From assembly GCA_009859145.1 (NCBI GenBank), contig VRVR01000004.1, forward strand, positions 434,001 through 498,000: a DNA stretch of 64,000 nucleotides, in the 5' to 3' direction. The translations under genes were made by a program, and so were the position numbers. Positions 1 through 10,200 of this stretch are shown one piece after another; the first letter of the stretch is position 1, and each line of letters begins with the position of its first letter. Below the pieces are notes generated by a model. That model did not search any database, had not been told where the DNA came from, and saw nothing but the letters and a program-made list of their open reading frames with translations. This stretch comes from Andalucia godoyi. Taxonomy: Eukaryota; Discoba; Jakobea; Jakobida; Andaluciidae.

Positions 1-1
1 T

Positions 2-1306
2 GACGTTTCCTCGACATCGTTTGGCCAAAATCACGATAATAATGCTGATGATAATGATGCATACGAAGACGCAGTGTTTGACGAAAGGTCGCCAGACACT
101 GCCGCGTTTCTCGGATCAATACCCCCTCGGTCCGCTACCGTTTCACAGCTGGTATTTCGTGCGACCAGCATGTCTGATCCGCAGTTTCTTCGAGCGTTCA
201 TTCTTACATACAAGTCATTCACAACATCATTTGCCCTGCTTCGCAGACTCAGTACTCGGTTTTCACAGTCGTCGGACAAGCAAGTGCGATTGCGAGTATG
301 CAATATTCTGAAACAGTGGATGGAGCGGTGTCCATTCGATTTCGTCTCAACGTTGGAAAAACAGCTCACGGATTTCATCACAGCCATCGTATCGATCGCG
401 GAACCCAGCGCGGGCGCATCGTTGTCCAAGGCTTTGGACGCCGTTGTGCACGGAAAAGAGAAAGGTGTGTTGGATGCAAGCCAGCTTTATGCTCAGGGGG
501 CTCCAGAACCCTTGTTTCCGCGCCCTGGCAGCACGGTCTCCGGAGACTCCGTTTTGGTGGTCGAAGATGTGGATCCGGTGGAAATTGCACGTCAAATGAG
601 CTTGCTAGAACAGGAAGCGTACCGCAGAATCCGACCAGAAGAGCTGTTGAATACTGCGTGGTCGAAGCCGAAACTTCGACATCGCGCACCCACTGTTTCA
701 AAGATGATTTCTCGCTTCAACAAGATCTCCTTGTTCGTCGCTCGACACATTGTTTCTGCCGAACATCTGCGGTTGCGCGCGAAGAGAATGGCGTTCTGGA
801 TCCGTGTTGCGGACTGCCTTCGCACGATGTCCAACTTTAATTCCGTGCTTGCTGTCATGTCCGGGCTGCAGCTTTCTGCTGTCCATCGTCTGAAGTTCAC
901 AAAGGAAGAAGTCCCCAAAAAGCTTCTGGATGTTCTTAATTCGCTGAATGCGCTCATGGAATCGAACAGCTCGTTCAAAAATTACCGATCTGCGCTTCAC
1001 CAGTGCTCACCGCCCTGTGTTCCTTATCTTGGAGTGTACCTGACGGATCTGACATTTATCGAAGACGGCAATCAAGATTTTCTTGATGCAGACCAAAAGA
1101 TCGTTAATTGGTCGAAGCGGATGCTCGTCAGCTCCATCATCTCAGAGGTCCAACAATACCAGCACACACCCTACGTTTTTCATCCGGTCTATGCACTCCA
1201 AAAACTCCTGGAAACCGAATGGGAAGTCGTCACTAGTGAAGATGTCTTGTACGATGAGTCCATCCTCCGCGAACCTAGAAACTGCAAGAAGGATCTCCTT
1301 GCCTGA
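2..1306 (+). CDS. RasGEF (Cdc25-type) guanine nucleotide exchange factor, 5' partial
   Basis: The frame is open from the left edge and has no ATG before the conserved part, so the N-terminus lies outside the window. The first visible block (about nt 130-390) reads as a RasGEF_N/REM domain, with the 'FLRAFILTYKSF' signature. A catalytic Cdc25/RasGEF domain follows (about nt 565-1270), with 'RFNKISLFVARHI', 'NFNSVLAVMSGLQ', 'PCVPYLGVYLTDLTFI' and a C-terminal 'INWSKRML'-like helix ('IVNWSKRML'). By family knowledge it would load GTP onto a Ras-type GTPase at a membrane. The protein ends about 30 residues after the domain. An acidic Asn/Asp-rich linker precedes the REM domain at the window edge. 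The domain assignment is firm; the specific Ras partner and any upstream regulatory domains cannot be seen. Confidence 0.93.
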   Translation, partial: DVSSTSFGQNHDNNADDNDAYEDAVFDERSPDTAAFLGSIPPRSATVSQLVFRATSMSDPQFLRAFILTYKSFTTSFALLRRLSTRFSQSSDKQVRLRVCNILKQWMERCPFDFVSTLEKQLTDFITAIVSIAEPSAGASLSKALDAVVHGKEKGVLDASQLYAQGAPEPLFPRPGSTVSGDSVLVVEDVDPVEIARQMSLLEQEAYRRIRPEELLNTAWSKPKLRHRAPTVSKMISRFNKISLFVARHIVSAEHLRLRAKRMAFWIRVADCLRTMSNFNSVLAVMSGLQLSAVHRLKFTKEEVPKKLLDVLNSLNALMESNSSFKNYRSALHQCSPPCVPYLGVYLTDLTFIEDGNQDFLDADQKIVNWSKRMLVSSIISEVQQYQHTPYVFHPVYALQKLLETEWEVVTSEDVLYDESILREPRNCKKDLLA

Positions 1307-1718
1307 AGTGTCTCTGGCTCATTTCTACGCATCTCTCCGTGACTCCAACAATATTGTGCATTCTCGAGCAACCGTCGTTCGATGACGTTCCGATTGCTGT
1401 AATAATCAATAATTTTAAATTAAAAAATTTTAAAATTTGCCAATACCTGCGCATTACGCTTTTCCTCGTCGTTCATCGGCTGTAAAAATCCATCCCGCCA
1501 AAGCTTCGTTCCCGCAATCGGGGGGAAACCCCTCTTTTCATTTTCCGCAATTCGCTATCGTCGCTGTTACGATCATTTTGTGGTTTTTTTTGTTGTTTTG
1601 TTTCGTTTTATTTTTCAGCTTCTGCAGAGATTGTCTGCGATTAGTGCGACTGCAGAGTATTGCGAGTGTTGTGTACAGATAGATAGAGAGAGGACTGGGG
1701 GATAGTTGTGTAGAGAAA
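1307..1718. other. intergenic spacer with AT-rich tract and pyrimidine tract
   Basis: This 412-bp spacer separates two genes on the same strand. An AT-rich block (1399-1438) is probably the 3' end of the RasGEF transcript. A T-rich tract ending in TTTTTCAG (about 1576-1619) resembles a splice acceptor in the 5' UTR of the next gene, but no donor is evident. An E2F-type motif is listed separately. Confidence 0.5.
1493..1502 (-). promoter_or_regulatory. E2F/DP-like site (TTTGGCGGGA)
   Basis: The minus strand reads TTTGGCGGGA, which matches the classical E2F/DP consensus core. It lies 217 bp upstream of the coiled-coil gene at 1719. The same 10-mer is found upstream of the CENP-T-like and condensin-D3-like genes in this window. 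Binding is inferred. Confidence 0.4.
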
Positions 1719-3602
1719 ATGAGCGAAAATCGGCTTCTTGAAGAAGCTCGAGCTGCATCGTTGCGGAAACTTCAAGATGTTTTCAATTCACTGACAATGG
1801 AGAATGATGTAGACGAAGCCACAGAGGACTTTTGTAACGAGTATTCCACGTCTAGAAAACCCCAATCGAGTGTTGCTGACAATGCATGGGAAGGTTCGCT
1901 TGCGGAGGAGCACGCTGCGCTGCATGCAGGTCCTTCGAGCTCAGTGGATGTCTTGCGATCCAATCGATCGTCTGTGGATCATGCGCTGCTTTCTTCCAAT
2001 GGACATGCTCTGTCTTCTTCCACTTCGCAATTTCACTTTATTCCATCTGCGACGCATGAAAAATCACGATTACAGTCTGCACCTTCCACTGCAACGGCGC
2101 AGCCTGATTCTGCGGTAATTAGCTATGAAATGATGCTGAAGGATAGGAGAATACAGGAGTTGGAGACTGAGGTGTCGCATCTGCGGGACAGCTATGACGG
2201 ACTGTTTGCAGAATATCGAGCAGCAACGGAATGGATATCTGGAAAAGAAAACTATGAAGATTTGTTTCAGTCCAACCAGGAGCTGTTCCACATCCAACGA
2301 CAAAAGGACGAAGTCATCAGCTCTTTGCAAATATCAATCGCCCACCTCACCGCAAGGCTTTCTGAGCTCCAAAAGCAGGATACGGAATCCCTCGCGCAGC
2401 GCTATGAATCTGAGCTGAAGAGCATGGAAGCACGGCATGAAGAAGAGGTTGGGACTCTTCGATCGCAAATTGCTTCTCTCAAAGTGAATCGCGAAGTGTT
2501 GTCTCGCGAGTATGCCGTGCAGACTGATTTTCCATTTCGAGGGACGTTGCAGAGCGCGAACGCGGAGATAATTCGATTGTCACAGCAGAACGAGTCGCTG
2601 CAGAAGAAATCCAGCCAACTCACCATGCTCAAGGAGCAGATTTCAGCTGCCTATGAAGAAGAGTGCAAGAGAAGAAAGGACATTGAGCTTGACCATCTGC
2701 AGCTGCTGGAAGAGCGAGAGAATGCTCGGTCGCATTTCGCATTGGTAACACACGAGCTCAGCAGTCAAATCCAATTGCGAGAATCGGACTTGCGTGCGAT
2801 GCGGTCGGAAGTGGATCAGCTGAAAGCCAAGTTCATGGCTGCGGATCGCCGTATTCGGGAAAAGGACGAGGATCTTGAAGCTCAGCTCGGAGAGATTGAT
2901 GCGTGGAAGAAAGCGTACACTAAAGTGTTCTTGTCGTCCGAGGCTGCAAAAGCCAGGATCGTCAAGGATCTGTTGAGTGACAAGAATCAGCAGATTCATC
3001 GTCTTCACGAGGATCACCAGCTAGCCCTGCAGTCTGCTGTCAAGCAGGAAAAACTATACTACCAACGAAAGATCGCAAAGTACCGGGAGGATCGAGAGAA
3101 GCTCAAACAGAAGATCGCGACTTACAAGAACAAAGTAGGGGACCTTGAAGCGGAGGTGGCAGTTTACGCTAAGCGGGCTGGTCATCCGCCCGCCACGCAG
3201 TCCACAACACAAAACATTATTCGTTCGTCCATATCGCCTATTTCCCCTGCGCATTCGCAAAACCAATCGAAGATGCTGTCGCAAAACGCAGGCCACTTCG
3301 ACGATATCATTGTGGAGTCGTTTCTGAAATCCATCGGGGGAGGGGGAGGGGATGCCGAGGACGGCCATGCCTCAGACCCGGACCAAGACTTGGAGAACTT
3401 GAGCGATCCGGAGACAATTGCATCCCTGTTATCCTATGACAGCGAGCGGGAGGATTTCGCCCAACGGGACAACAACCGACGTGTCCCGTCCAAGAAACAT
3501 GAGGGCGCACCATCCGCATCGTCGTTCGCTGCTTCCAGCAATATTCCAAGACGAAGAGCTTCGAAAAAAAACACCCTTCTAAGCTCCCCTGTTTATTCCT
3601 GA
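1719..3602 (+). CDS. long coiled-coil protein, 627 aa
   Basis: I do not recognise a named family. Residues 1-130 are Ser-rich and probably disordered. Residues about 140-490 are almost continuous heptad-type sequence rich in Glu, Lys, Gln and Leu, with few Pro or Gly, so a long parallel coiled coil is likely. The C-terminus (about 490-627) is disordered, with a Gly run (SIGGGGGDAED), acidic clusters and a basic RRRASKK patch near the end. An E2F-like motif sits 217 bp upstream. This hints at cell-cycle expression and a role at the centrosome/basal body, spindle or kinetochore, but that is only inference. The ATG at 1719 gives the full coiled coil. The last 10 bp overlap the convergent gene on the other strand. 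Confidence 0.8.
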   Translation: MSENRLLEEARAASLRKLQDVFNSLTMENDVDEATEDFCNEYSTSRKPQSSVADNAWEGSLAEEHAALHAGPSSSVDVLRSNRSSVDHALLSSNGHALSSSTSQFHFIPSATHEKSRLQSAPSTATAQPDSAVISYEMMLKDRRIQELETEVSHLRDSYDGLFAEYRAATEWISGKENYEDLFQSNQELFHIQRQKDEVISSLQISIAHLTARLSELQKQDTESLAQRYESELKSMEARHEEEVGTLRSQIASLKVNREVLSREYAVQTDFPFRGTLQSANAEIIRLSQQNESLQKKSSQLTMLKEQISAAYEEECKRRKDIELDHLQLLEERENARSHFALVTHELSSQIQLRESDLRAMRSEVDQLKAKFMAADRRIREKDEDLEAQLGEIDAWKKAYTKVFLSSEAAKARIVKDLLSDKNQQIHRLHEDHQLALQSAVKQEKLYYQRKIAKYREDREKLKQKIATYKNKVGDLEAEVAVYAKRAGHPPATQSTTQNIIRSSISPISPAHSQNQSKMLSQNAGHFDDIIVESFLKSIGGGGGDAEDGHASDPDQDLENLSDPETIASLLSYDSEREDFAQRDNNRRVPSKKHEGAPSASSFAASSNIPRRRASKKNTLLSSPVYS

Positions 3603-5020
3603 AGGAGAACGACGCGAATAGGATCTTCTGTACTGAAATCCTCTTCATGTTCCTTTTGCCTGAACTTGCGCTTTGAAATAAAGAATCCTGCAGCGCTTCC
3701 GCAAGCCAGACACCCAGCAATGACGAAGACCAATGCCCACGTCGGCATCGTAACTGTACTGCTCGAGGATCGATTGTTTTCTGAATCAGAGCCACCCAAA
3801 TGCGAGCACCCATGGAGATAGGAACGGGTCCCAACAGGAACACTCCAGATTCTGAAATTGGTGTGCGAGAAATCCAATGTGCCTTCGACAAAGTTCTGCA
3901 GCTGGTTAGACACAAACCACAGATTTCCGTCTCCATCAAAGCCCATAGTATCTGGCCATTGCATACCGTGTTCTTGCGCAACGACCACATCGAACATTGC
4001 CTGTTTGACCTCGTACGGCATTTTGGACCTCATAATACCGCTTCCATCGAGATTGGTGAGGTACAGGTGGCCGTCGGACCCGAACCCCAACCCATCCGAC
4101 GCAGCGAGCTTATACCCGATCTTTTTCACGTGGAACTCCAGTCGTTCATGCGTTAATTTTGGATCGCGCAACACGTCCGTTGGAATGGAGTACAGTGTCT
4201 GAGACGTCAGCGGTGTATAGAACAAGGTGCGAGTGTCGCAGCTCAGCGCGATTCCATCTGCACCAGTGGCCATCGGGCTGTTCTCGTAGACTCTCTTTCC
4301 GTTGATGACCAGCCAAAATGACAGATCATTCTGCACTGAGACATGTCGATTAAGCACTCTTCGCACGGTACCCTCTTTGAGATCCACCACGAGCAGACCG
4401 CCCTCCACGGGCAGAGATGAGTTGATCGGCACTCCTGAGTCCGTAATATACAGATGATTCGCCATCCGGTCGAACACCAAATCGTTCAAAAACGAATTCT
4501 CCAACGAAGCAACCTCTTCGGAAAAGATAATTGGAGGCGCCTTTTGGAGACCAGTCAGCGCATCGACAATGAGCACTTTGATGGATCCGGGAAGTGCGGC
4601 CTGTCCATTCACCTTTCCCTGGTCCAAAATGTACATTGTATCATGCTCGTCAATCTCGAACCCAAGGACAGACTGAAGCGCTGCTGGATTTCCCACTGCG
4701 TTCATATCCCACGAAGGAAAAGGCTCGAGCAAACCATCCGGACGAAGCTTGTTCAACGTCGCTGGAACTCCCATTTTCCACCGAGGAACACTTACAAACA
4801 CATCTCCCTTTGAACTAATCTTGATCCCAGCAGGCATACAATTTTCATAATATCGATTTGAAAGATACGAATTGAGCTGTGCAGCACTTTGAAACGTGAA
4901 ATTCAGCTGCGAAAAGGAATACCGCAGTTCTGCATCGAACCGCGCGTTGGCAAGCCCAGCGAAAACACAGGAAAACACAAGGAGTTTCCAAGAAAGAATG
5001 CTGATATCTAGACGCCTCAT
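3593..5020 (-). CDS. MRJP/yellow-family protein, secreted with C-terminal membrane anchor, 475 aa
   Basis: The start at 5020 (MRRLDISILSWKLLVFSC...) gives a clean signal peptide; the frame continues further upstream but without that property. The body matches the major royal jelly protein/yellow family, a six-bladed beta-propeller. Visible motifs include 'MPAGIKISSKGDVFVSVPRW', 'LGFEIDEHDTMYILDQGKV', 'NDLVFDRMANHLYITDSG', 'GADGIALSCDTRTLFYTPL', 'SDGLGFGSDGHLYLTNL' and 'QWPDTMGFDGDGNLWFVSNQ'. After the propeller comes a Ser-rich stalk, one transmembrane helix (about residues 425-447) and a short charged tail, so the protein is probably type I at the cell surface or in endomembranes. The family is best known from insects and bacteria and is patchy in protists; the ligand is unknown. 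Its stop lies inside the 3' end of the convergent coiled-coil gene. Confidence 0.88.
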   Translation of the reverse strand: MRRLDISILSWKLLVFSCVFAGLANARFDAELRYSFSQLNFTFQSAAQLNSYLSNRYYENCMPAGIKISSKGDVFVSVPRWKMGVPATLNKLRPDGLLEPFPSWDMNAVGNPAALQSVLGFEIDEHDTMYILDQGKVNGQAALPGSIKVLIVDALTGLQKAPPIIFSEEVASLENSFLNDLVFDRMANHLYITDSGVPINSSLPVEGGLLVVDLKEGTVRRVLNRHVSVQNDLSFWLVINGKRVYENSPMATGADGIALSCDTRTLFYTPLTSQTLYSIPTDVLRDPKLTHERLEFHVKKIGYKLAASDGLGFGSDGHLYLTNLDGSGIMRSKMPYEVKQAMFDVVVAQEHGMQWPDTMGFDGDGNLWFVSNQLQNFVEGTLDFSHTNFRIWSVPVGTRSYLHGCSHLGGSDSENNRSSSSTVTMPTWALVFVIAGCLACGSAAGFFISKRKFRQKEHEEDFSTEDPIRVVLLQE

Positions 5021-5422
5021 CAGCAATGTCGTTTGCTCGTGCGCGCTATGAAAAACTGAGAGGAGGGGAGGGGGATGAGGGGGGAGTGGAACGGAATAAG
5101 CAACAAGAATGATAGCGTCTCCGTCAGAAGAAAACGTATCGCAAGAACACCCAGCAAACAGAGCTTCCGCGTGACAAACACACGCGCACACACACATGTC
5201 GGGAATTTCAGAGGAGCGCGCAGAGCGTGACATACGGCGGTTGTTTTTTGGTCTTCCCGATTTCCCGATTTGCTGGTCTCCGACTCTCTTAATTTGGGAG
5301 CTGTTTGGTGGTTCCTACTAAACCCAGCCTTTCATTGGACAACTTAGCATCAAAGTTCAAAACCCCAATTGGTTTCTACATAATGCACAATACGAACGTA
5401 CTATTCTTCTGATGGTTATTCG
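5021..5422. other. 5' flank of the MRJP-like gene
   Basis: About 400 bp with no supported gene. It holds a purine-rich run near 5060-5085 and a CA/GT-rich patch at about 5180-5196. The minus-strand MRJP frame stays open here, but without coding character. Confidence 0.4.
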
Positions 5423-5644
5423 TCAGTTATTATAGTTTTTCCCCTCCTTTTCTTTCTTTCTTTTCTGCTTCTCTAATTCATTTTGATCGGTTTTGTCCGT
5501 GCCTTGGTACCGTTTCCCATTCATCTGCATCAGTCCTTGTATCCTTCGGTGGACTCCCACAACAAAACCGGCCACGCATAGCAGAGTACATTTGTCTCTT
5601 CTGATTTTAGCTCGAACACGTTTTCCTTGTTGCGGTTCCGTCAT
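5423..5644 (-). CDS. possible 73-aa single-pass microprotein
   Basis: A short ATG-initiated frame lies between two divergently transcribed genes. It encodes a basic N-terminus, a hydrophobic stretch of about 12 residues (TLLCVAGFVVGV), a basic segment and a Lys/Glu-rich tail. The layout would suit a small membrane-anchored protein. I recognise no family, and the lysine-rich tail partly reflects a purine-rich tract. It could equally be 5' UTR of a neighbour. Only conservation or transcript data would decide. Confidence 0.25.
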   Translation of the reverse strand: MTEPQQGKRVRAKIRRDKCTLLCVAGFVVGVHRRIQGLMQMNGKRYQGTDKTDQNELEKQKRKKEKEGKNYNN

Positions 5645-5730
5645 TCCATCCAAACAAATCAAAAAAAGAGGGTGGGAACTAAACTACTCGGAATTACGAT
5701 CACAATAACAAAGTAGCTCCCCCTGCGTTG

Positions 5731-7089
5731 ATGACAGAACCTGCTATGCCTCCATCTGCGGCGGCGGCGGCAGCAGCAGCAGCAGCAGCAGCAACAGCGT
5801 ATGGATCCTCGATGAACGAGGAGGATTTTTCGTGTCCGATTTGCTTGAATTTGTTTTGCGAACCTGTTGCATTACCGTGCAAGCACCTGTTTTGCAAAGA
5901 GTGCGTTTTGGGAGTTGTGAGAGCGACACCTGAGTCTGTGCCTTGCTGTCCGATATGCAGAGCAGTGTACGATAATTTAGAGGAAGTGCTCGAGATACAG
6001 TGCGGGCTTGTTCGGCTGTTGCAGAAGCGATTTGGGGAGCGGTACGCAGAACGAGAAGTGGAGGTTTCCGAGTACAGGAAGCAGCGGTTGGACCCAAAAG
6101 TCTGTCATGCACAGCTGTGGATGATCAAGAAGAAGCTTGAAGAACTCGATTTGCAGGCACACTACGAAAACGAAAACAAGGCGAGGATTGAGCAGACTAT
6201 CAACGAGGTCGATTCAAGACGAGCTTCTTTCCGAAATGAGGTGGAGGTGTTGAAAAACTCAGTCAAGAGTTATCAGAACGTCAAGGAAGACAGAGAAGTC
6301 AGAAGGACGATGAGAATCCTTGCACAGCAGACCAAAGAAATCGAAAAGAAGAAGAAGGCGCAGTTGCTGGCTCAGCTGGAGAAGGAAATGCAGACGCGGG
6401 AACAGGAGATTCGGGCTCGAGTACTCGCCGTCGTTCCGATTAACGCCTCGAATCCATGGAGCAGCGACATCCCGTCGTTTCGGCAACGCAGCCTCGCTCT
6501 CGATCTTACTCGCTTCGACGGAAGAGACGGTAGGTCGTCGTCCGCAGTTTCTGAAGATGAAACTGAACTGTTGAATGAGAACCGCAGAACCTCAGAAGCA
6601 GCATTGCGGAGCAGTTTGGCCCAGCGTCCGTTGACACGGCCTGTGCATCTTGCCGAGCAGCATGCGCAGGAACGCGGTGCATCCAACCCGTGGATCAAAA
6701 AGGATTCTGCCCATGTTCAGCAGCTGGACAGCGAAATTGAGAAGTTCAAGCAAGTACAGGAACAGTTTTACCAGTCATTGCAAGACAAAAATGCCGTCCG
6801 CCTTCCGCAGATTGCGCGGAACAAGACCCCAGAGGTCCGCAACTCAGCTCTTTCGTCGCTCACGTCGCTAAACGATGGCGTACCCATCACAACTACATCG
6901 ATGGGAGTTTCCGGCTCGCTCACCAAAGTTCCGCAACAGCGTTCCCGAACGTTGTCGATTCCACAACGAAAGCAGCAACAGTATGGACAGAACTTGCTAG
7001 ATCTTCAGAAGCGAGTGGAGGAAAGCACCAGGTGGTTTGACAAAGCGACAGGCCCGTCGCCATTCTCCCAGCTGGGTCCCAAAGTTTGA
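5731..7089 (+). CDS. RING-finger protein, probable E3 ubiquitin ligase, 452 aa
   Basis: ATG at 5731 starts a protein with a 12-residue Ala run (residues 10-21, from GCG/GCA repeats). A C3HC4 RING finger follows (about 34-77): CPIC...LPCKHLFCKECV...CCPICR, with all eight zinc ligands visible. A charged coiled coil covers about 100-240 (KKLEELDLQAHYENENKARI...EIEKKKKAQLLAQLEKEM). The rest is Ser/Arg-rich and probably disordered, ending NLLDLQKRVEESTRWF. RING plus coiled coil recalls TRIM-like or RNF ligases, but there is no B-box or substrate domain that I can identify. By family knowledge it would recruit a ubiquitin-charged E2. Substrate and location are unknown. Confidence 0.85.
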   Translation: MTEPAMPPSAAAAAAAAAAAATAYGSSMNEEDFSCPICLNLFCEPVALPCKHLFCKECVLGVVRATPESVPCCPICRAVYDNLEEVLEIQCGLVRLLQKRFGERYAEREVEVSEYRKQRLDPKVCHAQLWMIKKKLEELDLQAHYENENKARIEQTINEVDSRRASFRNEVEVLKNSVKSYQNVKEDREVRRTMRILAQQTKEIEKKKKAQLLAQLEKEMQTREQEIRARVLAVVPINASNPWSSDIPSFRQRSLALDLTRFDGRDGRSSSAVSEDETELLNENRRTSEAALRSSLAQRPLTRPVHLAEQHAQERGASNPWIKKDSAHVQQLDSEIEKFKQVQEQFYQSLQDKNAVRLPQIARNKTPEVRNSALSSLTSLNDGVPITTTSMGVSGSLTKVPQQRSRTLSIPQRKQQQYGQNLLDLQKRVEESTRWFDKATGPSPFSQLGPKV

Positions 7090-7280
7090 GGAGCCTGTGC
7101 AACATGTTTTTGCACGAGGTGGGAGGCGCGGGTGCTTGTCCGATCGCCTACAGAATTGGAAACGCTTTCACTCTCCTCGCCCAACAAACGAAGGACAGGG
7201 GAATATAGTATAATTAATCGCAGTTTAATGTTTTAAAAAAACATACAAACAAAAACAGTTTCATTCATTTTTTCTTCTCC

Positions 7281-10200
7281 TTATGTTCGTGGTTCGCACA
7301 CAAAAGACAAGGCAAAGACGGAGTCGCTTTCGTAGTACACCGAAACCTTGCCAGCCTTCGCGGTGAACATTTGCTTTTGAGTGTCGAAAAGGGACAGAGA
7401 TTCTCGAAGGATGTAGGAACACACGCCTGTTAGCCGACGGTTCTCTGCATCCATGCAATTCAGAATCGACCGCAAGGACGACAGCGCAGGATCGGACTGT
7501 GCGGGGAACAAAATGGTGCATCTGGTACTCAGCCTCGATCGCACACACGATGTGCACCAATACATGATTGGTACCAAATCCAGAGCATCTCCATTGCAAA
7601 AGATGTAAATATCACTCTGGAATTTGTTATTGGGCGGAACCTCTGGATACTGTTCGGAGACATACCCAAAAGCCGCACCAAGACCAACAGACCGCTGACG
7701 ACTGCACGACAGCGGTTCAAAAGCGTTGAGATCAACATCCGAATGCTGGAAAATGGGCCTGGATGGTGTGTACACGCGAGAGACTGGGATGAGTTGATGT
7801 TTCCCAGAACGCATCAGATTGACAGCGAGCTGAGTCTGACGGATATCAAAGTACGCAGAGGGGTCAGAGCTGTCATCGACCTGCGCCAAAAGAGAAAAGG
7901 ACGCCGGCATAACCAACCGCTGGAGAGCATCCAATGGCGTGAACGGCACTCTTGTCTTTGCTGGCGCATGGAAAAAGTGCACTTGCTGGCACATTCCGAC
8001 GTGCTGGGCCATTTTCATGCGTATGCGAACGTCTGACTCGACGAATTCTGCGGCTGCTCTCCACGCTTGCAGAGACTGCTGAGACAGAGAGCTTCCCGAC
8101 GAGATCCGATCCGGCAGGGAATGCACGGGAACCTGCGTAGAACCAGAGAACTCCGATGAACAACGCGAAAACAGATCGACACTCATAAACACGAACATAT
8201 CCAAAGTGGAACGATCGGGGATCGTGACCAGGATTACAATGATGTCCCACTGCCATGATACAGCCAGGGACTTCACATCCAATGACTTCATTTCCTCTTC
8301 GGTAAACCGCAGAATCGTTACTTTTCGGAGCACGGACTCAGACTTCAGACCCGTAACCTTCGACGTTACGAGATCGCTAAACGACTCGCCAGCCAGAGAT
8401 GATTGATTGGCAAGCAGGGATATCTGAGAGGACTGTACATCCTTTAACGAGGCTGCCTCCACCAGGGAATCCGTGCTCTTCGAACTGAGGTCTCGTAGTA
8501 TCAACGATAGCCCCGCGCAGTAGTTCAAAGGTGTCAGCGTCACCGAGAGCATCCGCAAACCGGGAAATATCGAGACAGACGGAATTACGGAACACAAGGA
8601 TGTCATTTTCGAGAATGCTGACAGATCGTCCAATCCATAGTACAGACCAATTCGCTGGAACGACGAAGACGTCGGATACCATAAAGGGAAGAGAGAGAAC
8701 GCATGTGGATGTATGACTTCGCTGGAATACGTCAGAGAAATGCGGGGATCCACGTGGGGAGAAAAGCAGAATCGACCCAATCCAGTATTCTCCGCTGCCT
8801 CCGTTCCGGCAATTAGCAATGAATTGGCGAGCATGCAGGTCCGAATGCCAGCGAGCTCTGGACCGAGTCTGCGCACCAGCGTCTCCTCATCCAGTTCTGT
8901 TTCTTCGGAATCGTCGATCATGGATACACCGCCTGAAAGAGTCGTCATAACGTCCGCTCCTGCAGGAACCGGCACTGCTAGCTCATTCGCACAGCGCAGC
9001 AAGACCGAATTCACAGTTGCCCTTGAATACGTCACATCGTACTTGGGAATAGGCTGAATCAGATAGTCTGACTTGTTGAGGACGAAAGCGCAATCTGTCT
9101 CGGAGATCACATCCTTCATTCGCGCCTCTGGATCCACCCAAACGTTCTGCACTCCCGAGTGCACAATCGAAAGTCCAACAACGGCGTCCACACGTATCTT
9201 CTCCTCCGCGAAATAATCTTGCAAGTGGTTGCACATTTCATGCACTGGCATAGAAGAGTCCACGTCGAGCTTGTGCATTCGAACCACTCCAGAGTCGAGA
9301 TCTCGGAACCGCGCCGAAAATGTCGACCCTGCTTCCGACTCCCGAATTTTGAATCTTTTTCGCCTTCGGTCTCGAATTTCCGGAATCTGTTCCATTCTTC
9401 GCTTCCTCTGTCGTGCAGCTTCCTGAACCGCAAACTCGTGATCCGCTACTCTCGACTCGGATAGCTTGACTTCTAAAACTGCCGAAGATCCAATTGCAGC
9501 AGCAGCAGCAGGACGGAAAGCCTGCAAGAACGAAAACCGAGGATCCGAAAGCATCGTTGAAGACCCAGCACTGTTTGAACTGACTGTTTGAAGAGTCGAT
9601 GACGAAGTAGACGAAGAGGCAGAGGCAGAAGCCGTCGGAGTCGCAGCTGGTGGAACACTGGTTGGGCCAGATGCAGTAGGGATACCAGACTGACTCGTTC
9701 CAATACTGTTCATCGCGGTACCCGACGCAGCTGCGGAGTCACCAGCATTCTGTGTCTGTGGTGATAGTTGCTGTTCCTGCGATAGCGAGTTGGGAGCTTG
9801 CACAGAGATACCGCCAGCCGAATCACTCGCAGTGGAATCCGACAAGGACACAAACGCTGCATTTGGAGCCACAAACAACGGTCCAACCATGCTCGCGATT
9901 GATGAGCTGGAAGCCGATGCACTTATCCCAGACACTCGCTTCTTCTTTGTGGCCGCTGTGCTCACATTCGCTGGAGCAGTCCGTTCGCCATTTGCAGATT
10001 CCAGCTGCTGCATTCCATTCTTGGGCGAAACCAAGTCGGACTTGACGGACGAAGGCGGCTTTCCGTCGTCAGCTCCGTCATTTCCAGAATTCAGCGAGTC
10101 TGCACCACCGCCGCCTGTTTGCATCCTAAGGAGATTCTCCACCTGGTCTCGCTTCCATTCCTTGTACTTGTTCGACAATGACATTCGGAGATAATCATCA

